Assembly (NCBI RefSeq): GCF_036655075.1
Contig: NZ_JAVVQU010000010.1
Location: forward strand, 1-64,000
DNA: 64,000 nt
Reading direction: 5' to 3'
Origin: Holtiella sp036655075
GTDB lineage: Bacteria; Bacillota; Clostridia; Lachnospirales; Cellulosilyticaceae
The notes under the pieces were generated by a model, which was given only the letters and a program-made list of their open reading frames with translations, did not search any database and was not told the origin of the DNA. Positions 35,288-43,710 of this stretch are shown in pieces; the first letter of the stretch is position 1; each line of letters opens with the position of its first letter. Both the position numbers and the translations under genes were made by a program.

Positions 35288-36403
35288 TTATCTAGACCTT
35301 CTTAAAAAGTGTGGAATTTCCACTTGAACTTCAGAAGCTTTATTGTATTCTTCTTTTCTAACTGGAGCTGCTTCTTCCGCTCTTAACCGTTGAACCGGTG
35401 TCTCTTCAACTTGCTTAGGTTGTTCAAAACGTTGAGGAATGATTTCTTTATTGTGGAAATCTGTAGCAATAACAGTGATAATGATTTCATCACCTAATTC
35501 TTCATTAATAGATGTACCAAAGATGATTTCAGCATCTGGATCTACACATTCACAAATAAGGTTTGCACCCATATTAGCTTCCATAAGACCTAGTGATTCA
35601 CCACCTGCCATGTTAATGAGTACACATCTTGCACCATCAATCGTTGTGTCAAGAAGTGGACTACTGATAGCTTGCTTGATTGCTTCTTCTGCACGATTTT
35701 CACCCGATGCACGACCAATACCCATATGTGCAACACCTTTGTTGTTCATAATCGTACGTACGTCTGCAAAGTCAAGGTTAATAACCCCTGGGTTTGAAAT
35801 CAGATCAGCAATCCCTTGTACCCCTTGTTGAAGTACATCATCTGCTTTGCTGAAAGCCTCGAGCATAGTTGTTTTCTTGTCAATAACTTGAAGAATTTTA
35901 TCATTTGGGATAATAACAAGTGTATCCACAGACTTTTTAAGTTCTTCAATACCTTTTTCAGCATTAAGCATACGCTTTCTACCTTCAAATCCAAAAGGTT
36001 TTGTTACAACACCTACTGTTAAGATGCCTTGTTCTTTAGCAATACTGGCAATAACAGGTGCAGCACCCGTACCTGTACCACCACCCATACCTGCTGTAAT
36101 AAACAACATGTCTGTGCCTTTAATCGCTTGAATAATTTCTTCACGACTTTCTTCAGCTGATTTTGTTCCAATCTCTGGATTAGCACCTGCTCCTAATCCT
36201 CTAGTCATTTTTTCACCAATTTGAATTTTAGCTGGTGCTTGTGAGCGTGCTAACGCTTGATGATCTGTATTTATTGTAATGAAGTCTACACTCGCTAGAC
36301 CTTTCTCTATCATTCTATCTACAGCATTATTACCGCCACCACCGACACCTATAACTTTAATTTGCGCCCCTTGGCATTCATTTTCCATACAAAATTCGAG
36401 CAC
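35288..36403 (-). CDS. ftsZ: Cell division GTPase FtsZ
   Basis: 371 residues, a tubulin homologue forming the Z ring. It has the GTP-binding motif GGGTGTGAAPV (about 108-118), VGVGGGGNNAVDRMI near the N-terminus, the T7 loop NLDFADV and the C-terminal conserved peptide VEIPHFLRRSR, which docks FtsA/SepF/ZipA-type anchors. A GTG start at 36403 follows GAGGGGGAG. No ftsA precedes it, as in several clostridia, so SepF is a likely membrane anchor. It lies after ftsQ with its own possible promoter (TTGAAG, 18 bases, TAATAT in 36404-36484). Confidence 0.97.
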   Translation of the reverse strand: MLEFCMENECQGAQIKVIGVGGGGNNAVDRMIEKGLASVDFITINTDHQALARSQAPAKIQIGEKMTRGLGAGANPEIGTKSAEESREEIIQAIKGTDMLFITAGMGGGTGTGAAPVIASIAKEQGILTVGVVTKPFGFEGRKRMLNAEKGIEELKKSVDTLVIIPNDKILQVIDKKTTMLEAFSKADDVLQQGVQGIADLISNPGVINLDFADVRTIMNNKGVAHMGIGRASGENRAEEAIKQAISSPLLDTTIDGARCVLINMAGGESLGLMEANMGANLICECVDPDAEIIFGTSINEELGDEIIITVIATDFHNKEIIPQRFEQPKQVEETPVQRLRAEEAAPVRKEEYNKASEVQVEIPHFLRRSR

Positions 36404-36484
36404 AACTACTCCCCCTCTACTTATTAGTCATCACTATATTAAGGTTCAATATAATTCGTCTTCAAAATCAATAAAATCATTAAG

Positions 36485-37204
36485 CTAGTCCAATGGGGTC
36501 AGTACAGCTTGTCCATGTGCAATAGATGTTAAATCTAAAATGCCCATAGTATATCCCTCATGTACTTTAACTAACCATTTTATCTTTTTGTCAAAATCTC
36601 TGATATTACCAATTATAACATCTAATTTATCAACATACAAGTGGATTTCTTCTAGATTTGAAAGGTCTATGCTGGTAACTTTCTCAGTAAAACTATACTT
36701 ATCTAATACAGCAATCATTTCATTCATCAGACGTATTTTTTCATCATTTTCTATGCCTAACTTTTCCCCAATTACAAAATACTCAAATTGTAGCCCTTCT
36801 AAAAGAGGTAACTTCAATCTTTTTTCTTGACTCTCTTCAAGCACCGTACCATCTCCGTTAATGCACAAGTAGCGGTCATGAAAAGTAACATACCCTAACG
36901 GTCTCTTTTCATTTACTTCGACTTGAAGTGTATTAGGAAATTCATACCGTACTGTAGCATTTTGAATAAAAGGAAGGGTTTCAATGGCTATACCCGAAGC
37001 TCTTGTATTAATACTTAAGGGATGCATCCCTTTATCTATCGCAGCTACTTTCAAAATCTCACTCCCCTTATAGTAATGGTTGCCTACAAGGATAATATCT
37101 TGAATATACCAAATAGGCAAAAACAAAAGGATAATCCCGAAAAGAATCACAGCGCCTATACCATAGATCCACTTTTTAACTTGGGTCTTTCCATACTTTT
37201 TCAA
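36485..37204 (-). CDS. ftsQ: Cell division protein FtsQ/DivIB
   Basis: 239 residues. A short cytoplasmic start, one membrane segment (about 14-33, IYGIGAVILFGIILLFLPIW) and an extracellular POTRA domain beginning IQDIILVGNHYYKGSEIL, then beta and gamma regions (VEVNEKRPLGYVTFHDRYLCINGDG). It regulates the FtsL-FtsI-FtsW septal synthase. A terminator separates it from ftsW, so it probably starts a new transcript with ftsZ. murG, often found between ftsW and ftsQ, is not here. Confidence 0.9.
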   Translation of the reverse strand: MKKYGKTQVKKWIYGIGAVILFGIILLFLPIWYIQDIILVGNHYYKGSEILKVAAIDKGMHPLSINTRASGIAIETLPFIQNATVRYEFPNTLQVEVNEKRPLGYVTFHDRYLCINGDGTVLEESQEKRLKLPLLEGLQFEYFVIGEKLGIENDEKIRLMNEMIAVLDKYSFTEKVTSIDLSNLEEIHLYVDKLDVIIGNIRDFDKKIKWLVKVHEGYTMGILDLTSIAHGQAVLTPLD

Positions 37205-37251
37205 CCTTTTTCCTCCTTTATCTTAAGTGTTTTAATAATTTTTTCTTTTTA

Positions 37252-37281
37252 AAAAAAGAGGCTGCAACCAGCCTCTTTTTT
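37252..37281 (-). terminator. Terminator after ftsW
   Basis: A 13-bp perfect stem, 37252-37264 with 37269-37281, loop CAAC and T on the minus strand. The ftsW stop overlaps its upstream edge. It ends the long dcw transcript before ftsQ. Confidence 0.9.
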
Positions 37282-38470
37282 ATTCTTTGGGTTTACCTAT
37301 AGAAGCCGTCCGGGATATATTAATAAGTATCCCTAAAGAACCTAATAAAATCAGCAATGCTGTTCCACCATAGCTTACCATTGGAAGTTGCATCCCTGTA
37401 GTGGGTACAGTATTTGTATTAACCGCTACATTAATTAGAACTTGAACGGCAATCATACCTGATATTCCTGAAGCTACAAGTGCTCCAAAGAAATCTTGTG
37501 CATGTGCTGCCACTGAAAAGCCTCTTAGAACAAGTACACCATACGCTAAAAGTAAAAGTGCTGCCCCTACAAGGCCTAGTTCCTCGCAAATAACTGCAAA
37601 AATAATATCATTGTGAGGTTCTGGAATAAAGCCTAACTTTTGAATACCTTGCCCAAGACCTGCACCAAAGAGTCCACCTGAGCCAATTGCATACAAGGAC
37701 TGAATAGGTTGATAACCACCCCCTACAGGGTCAATCCATGGATCTTGCCAAATACGAATTCGTGCCAAACGATAAGGTGCTAAAATTTCACCTAATGGCC
37801 CTTCAAATTGCACGTTATTTACTGCTATGTAATAGACGATTCCAACGACTACACTCCCACCAATTACTAATAATATGTAATACCACCATTTGGGTGTAGA
37901 AATAAAAATAATCAAAAATCCTACAAATCCAATAACAATAGCTGAACTTAAGTTCTCTTTTGCAACAAGTAGAAAAGGTATCCCTACAAGTAAAAAAGCA
38001 ATGATTACATATTTAAGCTCATCCATCTTATTACGAAACTTCATAATATAGGATGATAACATCACTATGACTGCTATTTTAACAATCTCAGAAGGTTGAA
38101 ACTGAATAGGACCTAAGTTAATCCACCTTGAAGATCCATTGACTTCCGTACCAAAAACATAAGCACAAAGAACTAAAATCATAGAGACAATATAAAATGC
38201 CGTTGCTAACTTAATATTAGCAAGTATTCGGTAATTGAAACAGTAAGTTACAGCCATCATTACTGCAATCCCGACAATACCAAAGATAAGTTGCTTCTTA
38301 GCAAACATAAATGCATCTCCAAAGTTGGTCATCCCATGGTAGTGACTCGCACTATAGACCATAACCACACCAAATCCTACAATCAGTACAATCATCGCAA
38401 TAAGTAAATAATCCGGTGCATGCTTAACCGGTGACTTTTTTCTTTTGGTAAGTGTCTTAGATGCTTCCAT
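37280..38470 (-). CDS. ftsW: Septal peptidoglycan polymerase FtsW/SpoVE
   Basis: 396 residues, a SEDS-family glycosyltransferase with ten membrane segments. Conserved pieces are WINLGPIQFQPSEIVKIAVIV, the large extracellular loop RLARIRIWQDPWIDPVGGGYQPIQSLYAIGSGG split around the catalytic Asp region, EPHNDIIFAVICEELG and the C-terminal PTTGMQLPMVSYGGTA. It polymerises lipid II with its partner PBP (pbpB or spoVD above). Whether it serves vegetative division (FtsW) or the spore cortex (SpoVE) cannot be read from sequence. Confidence 0.93.
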   Translation of the reverse strand: MEASKTLTKRKKSPVKHAPDYLLIAMIVLIVGFGVVMVYSASHYHGMTNFGDAFMFAKKQLIFGIVGIAVMMAVTYCFNYRILANIKLATAFYIVSMILVLCAYVFGTEVNGSSRWINLGPIQFQPSEIVKIAVIVMLSSYIMKFRNKMDELKYVIIAFLLVGIPFLLVAKENLSSAIVIGFVGFLIIFISTPKWWYYILLVIGGSVVVGIVYYIAVNNVQFEGPLGEILAPYRLARIRIWQDPWIDPVGGGYQPIQSLYAIGSGGLFGAGLGQGIQKLGFIPEPHNDIIFAVICEELGLVGAALLLLAYGVLVLRGFSVAAHAQDFFGALVASGISGMIAVQVLINVAVNTNTVPTTGMQLPMVSYGGTALLILLGSLGILINISRTASIGKPKE

Positions 38471-38475
38471 TTACA

Positions 38476-39840
38476 TCATCCTTCCAAATGATTCACGATT
38501 TCTTTAAATAAATCTCCTCTTTGTTCATAGCTTTCAAACATATCCCAACTTGCACAAGCTGGTGATAACAGGACACACTCCTCATTTTGTGCTTCAAGAT
38601 AGCATGCTTGAATAGCTTCTTCAAAAGTATTATACGCTTCAAAGTCTAAAAAACCTTGCTGGCGACATTCATCCATAATTTGATTTTTACATTCACCAAT
38701 TAAGTAAAGTTTTTGTACACGTCCTTTAAATAAGGCCACCCATTCAGCAAACGAGATTTTCTTATCCATACCTCCTCCGATTAAGCGAATGGGCTTATGC
38801 ATCCCCAAAAGACCTGGGATAGCAGCACCTACATTCGTTGCTTTAGAGTCATTATAGTAATCTACACCTGCTTTTGTACAGACATATTCCAGTCGATGTT
38901 CAACACCCATGAAGGTTTTAAGTGTTTCCATAATGATGTTCCGTGGTACACCAAAGGCTGTACAAATAGCAATCGCTGCTAGAGCATTTTCTATATTATG
39001 TGCCCCTACTATTTTCAATGCTTTTACAGCACAAAGCAAGGCTTTTTCACCTGCTATATTTTCATAGAGGTAATCGCCCTGTTGATAAGCCCCACAATGG
39101 GTTGATTGCTGATTGTTAAAGGTTATCACCTGTGCCGCGGCTAACCTTTTAACTTCTGCAAAATAAGGGTCATTTTCATTGATAATAATGGCATCTGCAG
39201 CTGTTTGATTTTTGAACACACTATATTTAGCTTGACAGTAGTTCTCCATTGTTTTATGTCTATTCAAGTGATCTGGTGTAATGTTCAAAATGGCTGCCAC
39301 TTTCGGGTGGAATGTTTCAATAGTTTCAAGTTGAAAACTACTCACTTCAGCTACAACAATACCATCCTCAGGAATATTTAAAACATCTTCACTAAAGGCT
39401 CTTCCAATATTTCCAACCACATAGGTCTCTTTGTTATAAGCTTTCATAATTTGACCCACTAAAGTGGTCGTTGTTGTCTTTCCATTCGTTCCTGTAATCG
39501 CTATAACCGGCGCTTTGCAGAAGGTGAACGCATATTCTAATTCACCAATAATCTTCTTGCCTTGTTGTCTTGCCGCTTCTAAAAAGGGCAAGTCTGTCGG
39601 CACACCCGGACTCATGACAATCAAATCATAATCCAAAAGAGATACCTCTTCATTTAAATAAAAACTAATCCCTAAGCCTTTTAATTCATCAATAACTTCT
39701 TGTACCTCTTGGTGAAAAGCTGTATAAGCTTTTTGGTCATAAACAGTGGCCACACACCCCGCTTCTCTTGCAAGTTTTGCTGCTGCAAGCCCACTTCTTG
39801 CACATCCTACAATGATTATTTTTTGTTCATTATCTCTCAT
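38476..39840 (-). CDS. murD: UDP-MurNAc-L-alanine:D-glutamate ligase MurD
   Basis: 454 residues. It adds D-glutamate in cytoplasmic peptidoglycan precursor synthesis. A Rossmann-like N-terminal domain (KIIIVGCARSGLAAAKLA) binds the UDP substrate. The Mur ligase P-loop is AITGTNGKTTTTTLV (about 111-125). Then come the EVSSFQLE and NITPDHLNRH motifs and the C-terminal DYYNDSKATN and LSPACASWDMFESYEQRG. It is 5 bases upstream of ftsW. Confidence 0.96.
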   Translation of the reverse strand: MRDNEQKIIIVGCARSGLAAAKLAREAGCVATVYDQKAYTAFHQEVQEVIDELKGLGISFYLNEEVSLLDYDLIVMSPGVPTDLPFLEAARQQGKKIIGELEYAFTFCKAPVIAITGTNGKTTTTTLVGQIMKAYNKETYVVGNIGRAFSEDVLNIPEDGIVVAEVSSFQLETIETFHPKVAAILNITPDHLNRHKTMENYCQAKYSVFKNQTAADAIIINENDPYFAEVKRLAAAQVITFNNQQSTHCGAYQQGDYLYENIAGEKALLCAVKALKIVGAHNIENALAAIAICTAFGVPRNIIMETLKTFMGVEHRLEYVCTKAGVDYYNDSKATNVGAAIPGLLGMHKPIRLIGGGMDKKISFAEWVALFKGRVQKLYLIGECKNQIMDECRQQGFLDFEAYNTFEEAIQACYLEAQNEECVLLSPACASWDMFESYEQRGDLFKEIVNHLEG

Positions 39841-39852
39841 TTCAAATGCCCC

Positions 39853-40806
39853 CTATAATGCAATTAGACCGATTAAACATAACATTGCTGTAACAATAGA
39901 AAAAACCGTTACAACTTTTGTTTCTGGCCAACCTGATAATTCAAAGTGGTGATGAATTGGTGCCATTTTAAAGAATCTTTTCTTTGTTTTTTTAAAATAA
40001 GCTACCTGAATAATAACAGATAAGTTTTCAATGACATAAATAAGTCCTACAATTAAGATGAAAAGTGGCATTTTCATAACAAAAGCTGTCGCCACTACAA
40101 ACCCACCTAATGCAAGAGATCCTGTATCCCCCATAAAAACTTTGGCTGGGTAGGTGTTGAAAAGCAAGAACCCGAGCAAACTTCCGACTGCTGCACCAGC
40201 AATAGGTGTAACTTCGCTTAATGTCACAAAAGCTACTGCTGCAAAGAAAGTTGCTACAAGTACTGTTACACTAGAAGCTAATCCATCTAATCCATCAGTT
40301 AAATTTACCGCATTAACAACTGCAATCACACCAATGACTAAAAGCGGCCAGTAAAGCATGCCAATATCTAACATACGTCCATTGGTAAATGGTAAGAGTA
40401 TACGTGTATCAATACCTACATAAAAATAGAGTAGGTACGCAAAAATGAGGGTCACTGCTAATTGCCCAATAATTTTTTGCATTGGTGTAAGTCCTAAAGA
40501 ACGTTTCTTCACAATCTTAATATAATCATCTAAAAACCCAATAAAGCCAAATCCAAGTGTTACAAATAGAATGGTTTGCAAAGACTTATTCCCACTTACA
40601 AAAAGTAAGCTCGTTAGCGTCATACTCATTAAAATAATAATACCACCCATAGTTGGAGTACCCGTCTTCTTAAGATGAGTACTTGGTCCATCATCTCTCA
40701 CATTCTGCCCAAATTTCAAACGTTTTAAGAATGGGATGATAAATGGACTGATGACGATGTTTAATAAAAATGCAATAATAACTGCATAAAAGACTTGATT
40801 ATTCAT
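39853..40806 (-). CDS. mraY: Phospho-MurNAc-pentapeptide transferase MraY
   Basis: 317 residues, polytopic. It transfers phospho-MurNAc-pentapeptide to undecaprenyl phosphate to make lipid I. The aspartate pair lies in GFLDDYIK; NAVNLTDGLDGLA and MAPIHHHFELSGW are hallmarks. ATG 40806 has AGGTG 7 bases upstream; ATG 40812 is in frame but too close. The start overlaps the murF end by 8 bases. Confidence 0.96.
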   Translation of the reverse strand: MNNQVFYAVIIAFLLNIVISPFIIPFLKRLKFGQNVRDDGPSTHLKKTGTPTMGGIIILMSMTLTSLLFVSGNKSLQTILFVTLGFGFIGFLDDYIKIVKKRSLGLTPMQKIIGQLAVTLIFAYLLYFYVGIDTRILLPFTNGRMLDIGMLYWPLLVIGVIAVVNAVNLTDGLDGLASSVTVLVATFFAAVAFVTLSEVTPIAGAAVGSLLGFLLFNTYPAKVFMGDTGSLALGGFVVATAFVMKMPLFILIVGLIYVIENLSVIIQVAYFKKTKKRFFKMAPIHHHFELSGWPETKVVTVFSIVTAMLCLIGLIAL

Positions 40807-42190
40807 TATCATTCACCTTTCCTATTGCTTTCACAATTTCTTCAAACTGCATCCCCCTTGATGCTTTGAGTAAAACGGTATCTTCTGGTTGAAGAATCTG
40901 TTCAAGATCAAGAATCAAATCCGCTTTGTCTTTATAGTATTTTACTTCTAAATGATCTTTCCTCGCATGCATGGCACCCTCTGCAATGTGTATTGCTAAA
41001 TCTCCTACTGCATAGAGTTTATCAATGCCCAGCGCTGCAACATACTGTCCGACTTGCTCATGTAAATCTTTTGCAAATTCGCCCATTTCAAACATATCTC
41101 CAAGGACTGCAATGTGCCTTCCCTTTGTTTCATATTCTTCAAGAACCTTTAAAGAAGCACACATAGAATCTAAACTAGCATTATATGCATCATCTAACAA
41201 AGTGATGCCTTTTTCTGTTCTAGAAATATTCATGCGCATTTTACTTGGTGTATAAGATAAAAGTCCTTTTTGAATTTGCTCCTTTGTCATTCCTAACTTT
41301 TCACCAATGGCAATAGCTACTAAGCTGTTATAAACCATATGGATACCAAGAGCTGGTATAACTACCTCATACTTATCACTTGGTGTAATGACTGTGGCAT
41401 ACGTATCATGGCCTTTAGCATACACATGCTCACACCGGTAATCATTGTTTGCACCTTCACCAAATCTAGCAAGTTGCCATTTATCTACTTCTACTTGCGC
41501 TAAGAGGTCATTATCCCCATTCAAACATAGGAACCCACCTTCTTTAAGCCCATCTAAAAGTTCTAATTTAGCTTTTAAAATGCCTTCTCGTGAACCTAAG
41601 TTTTCAATATGAGACGTTCCAACATTGGTAATAACCCCCATATCCGGAAGGACTGTTAAACTCAGACGGTGAATTTCATCAAAGTGATTCATACCCATCT
41701 CAATGACCGCCACTTCATGTTCATGACTTAAGTTAAATAAAGTAAGTGGAAGACCAATTTCATTGTTGAAGTTACCTTGTGTCTTTAAAACGTTAAACTG
41801 GGCACTTAGCACTGCAGCAATCATATCTTTTGTAGAAGTTTTACCTACACTTCCAGTAACTGCAATGACTGGAAGTTGAAAAAGACTTCTATAATAAGCT
41901 GCAAGATCGAGTAAAGCTTTCTTCGTATCTGCCACAAAAATATGCAAGATACGTTCATCTCTTATTGTTAATTCCTCTGTTAGAGTAGCACTTGCCCCAC
42001 TACTTATAACACTGGCAATAAACTCATGTGCATCAAAGCGTTCGCCTTTTAAAGGCACAAACAAACTTCCTTCTTTGATCTTTCTTGAATCAGTTTCAAT
42101 AGCTGTTATAAAGTTATGCCCACTAGGAGGAGCATTTAAACATCTCCCCCCTATTGCTGCAATAATATCTTGTAAAAGCAGTTTCATCAT
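40799..42190 (-). CDS. murF: UDP-MurNAc-tripeptide:D-alanyl-D-alanine ligase MurF
   Basis: 463 residues. It adds D-Ala-D-Ala to finish the cytoplasmic UDP-MurNAc-pentapeptide. Domains: N-terminal (TAIETDSRKIKEGSLFVPLKGERFDAHEFI), central ATPase with AVTGSVGKTSTKDMI and IEMGMNHFDEI, and C-terminal (DDAYNASLDSM, LKASRGMQFEEIV). It overlaps murE by 4 bases (ATGA) and mraY by 8, so murE-murF-mraY are translationally coupled. Confidence 0.96.
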   Translation of the reverse strand: MMKLLLQDIIAAIGGRCLNAPPSGHNFITAIETDSRKIKEGSLFVPLKGERFDAHEFIASVISSGASATLTEELTIRDERILHIFVADTKKALLDLAAYYRSLFQLPVIAVTGSVGKTSTKDMIAAVLSAQFNVLKTQGNFNNEIGLPLTLFNLSHEHEVAVIEMGMNHFDEIHRLSLTVLPDMGVITNVGTSHIENLGSREGILKAKLELLDGLKEGGFLCLNGDNDLLAQVEVDKWQLARFGEGANNDYRCEHVYAKGHDTYATVITPSDKYEVVIPALGIHMVYNSLVAIAIGEKLGMTKEQIQKGLLSYTPSKMRMNISRTEKGITLLDDAYNASLDSMCASLKVLEEYETKGRHIAVLGDMFEMGEFAKDLHEQVGQYVAALGIDKLYAVGDLAIHIAEGAMHARKDHLEVKYYKDKADLILDLEQILQPEDTVLLKASRGMQFEEIVKAIGKVNDNE

Positions 42191-43638
42191 TCTTCCCCCT
42201 GTATAAATGCACGCACAATTTCTGAATCATCAAAGTGAATAATACGTTCTTTAAGGATTTGGTAATTTTCATGTCCCTTTCCTGCAATGAGTACTACATC
42301 ACCTTCACTTGCGCGGTTTAAAGCTTGACAAATCGCTTCTTTACGATCTTCCATTTTCACATAATCTACTTGGTGACGTTTTACCCCAACTTCTACTTGC
42401 TCTAAAATGGTAAGCGGATCTTCACTTCGTGGGTTATCCGATGTAATGATCACTTCATCTGAATATCTTGCTGCTACTTCTCCCATCAGTGGGCGCTTGG
42501 TATTATCACGGTCTCCCCCACACCCAAACACGGTAATAATACGTCCTTTTACAAATTGCTTAATCGTTTCAAGAACATTTTCTAGTCCATCTGGCGTATG
42601 AGCATAATCTACAAGAACGCTATAACCTTTTTGTGAACTAAAAGATTGTACACGCCCTGGGACACCTCTTACCACTTTCATATGATCTAAAATAAATTCC
42701 ATAGGTAGGCCAAGTTGTCTTGCAGTACAAATCACAGCTAACGTATTGTATACTGTAAACTTGCCTGGAATTGGCACTTCTACTTGGTAAGCACCCTCTG
42801 GTGTACTTAAATGATATGTTACGCCTTGTGCTGTAACATGAATCTGAGATGCATGGTAGTCAGCTAGGTTATCAATACCATAAGTGATAATTTCACAAGT
42901 TGCCTTTTCTTTCATCTTATGTACATAGCTACTGTCTTCGTTTAACACACCAACTTGACAACGACTAAAAAGTATTGCCTTTGCTTCGGCATAGGCATCC
43001 ATTGTTTTATGGAAGTCTAAATGGTCTTGTGTTAAGTTAGTAAAAATACCTATTTTAAAGTCATTTTCGTCCACTCGATGTAAAGCAAGGGCATGTGAAG
43101 AAACTTCCATCAAGCAATGACTCACACCTTCTTCTACCATCGTTTCAAGTAATTTTTGTAAATCTGCTGATTCAGGTGTAGTATGCTGGGATTTTAAAAT
43201 GGTACGTCCAATACGATTTTCTATCGTTCCAATAATTCCAATTTTCTTATTGTAAGCTTCTAAGAGTTGCCCAAGCAAAAAGGTAATACTCGTTTTACCA
43301 TTTGTTCCTGTTACGCCAACTAAGTCTAGCTTTGTAGAAGGGTGGTCGTAAAAGTTGACAGCAAGACGTGCCATAATTGTACGCGTATTGTCCACCTTTA
43401 CAACTGTAATCCCCTCTTTTTGAATCTCTACGTGATCTTCCACCACAATGGTTTTGGCACCATTTTCAATAGCCGCCCCAATGTATTGATGACCATCTGT
43501 ACTAAACCCTTTAATAGCAATAAAGAGCCCACTTGCAGTCTTAATGCGTGAGTCATATATAATCGAATCAACTTCTTGATTAGGCTCACCCATAATCAAG
43601 TCGTAGGGAATGTCTTTTAATACTGTTACAAGCTTCAT
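42187..43638 (-). CDS. murE: UDP-MurNAc-dipeptide:diamino acid ligase MurE
   Basis: 483 residues. It adds the third residue of the stem peptide. ATP-binding is GVTGTNGKTSITFLL (about 111-125), with ARMLVEVSSHALAL-like EVSSHALALHRV and the C-terminal DYAHTPDGLENVL. The substrate pocket reads TSDNPRSEDP: the DNPR form is the known signature for meso-diaminopimelate rather than lysine, so the peptidoglycan should be of the mDAP type. It stands 72 bases after spoVD. Confidence 0.96.
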   Translation of the reverse strand: MKLVTVLKDIPYDLIMGEPNQEVDSIIYDSRIKTASGLFIAIKGFSTDGHQYIGAAIENGAKTIVVEDHVEIQKEGITVVKVDNTRTIMARLAVNFYDHPSTKLDLVGVTGTNGKTSITFLLGQLLEAYNKKIGIIGTIENRIGRTILKSQHTTPESADLQKLLETMVEEGVSHCLMEVSSHALALHRVDENDFKIGIFTNLTQDHLDFHKTMDAYAEAKAILFSRCQVGVLNEDSSYVHKMKEKATCEIITYGIDNLADYHASQIHVTAQGVTYHLSTPEGAYQVEVPIPGKFTVYNTLAVICTARQLGLPMEFILDHMKVVRGVPGRVQSFSSQKGYSVLVDYAHTPDGLENVLETIKQFVKGRIITVFGCGGDRDNTKRPLMGEVAARYSDEVIITSDNPRSEDPLTILEQVEVGVKRHQVDYVKMEDRKEAICQALNRASEGDVVLIAGKGHENYQILKERIIHFDDSEIVRAFIQGEE

Positions 43639-43710
43639 AATGTCCTCCTCATGTAAATATACAAATATCTTAGTTATTATACCATGACTTTACAGGATTA
43701 AAAAGAGAAG

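Noticed and set aside
35439..35831. 130-codon forward frame inside ftsZ
   Set aside because: Lies antisense to a strongly conserved gene, has no ribosome binding site and no protein-like family features.
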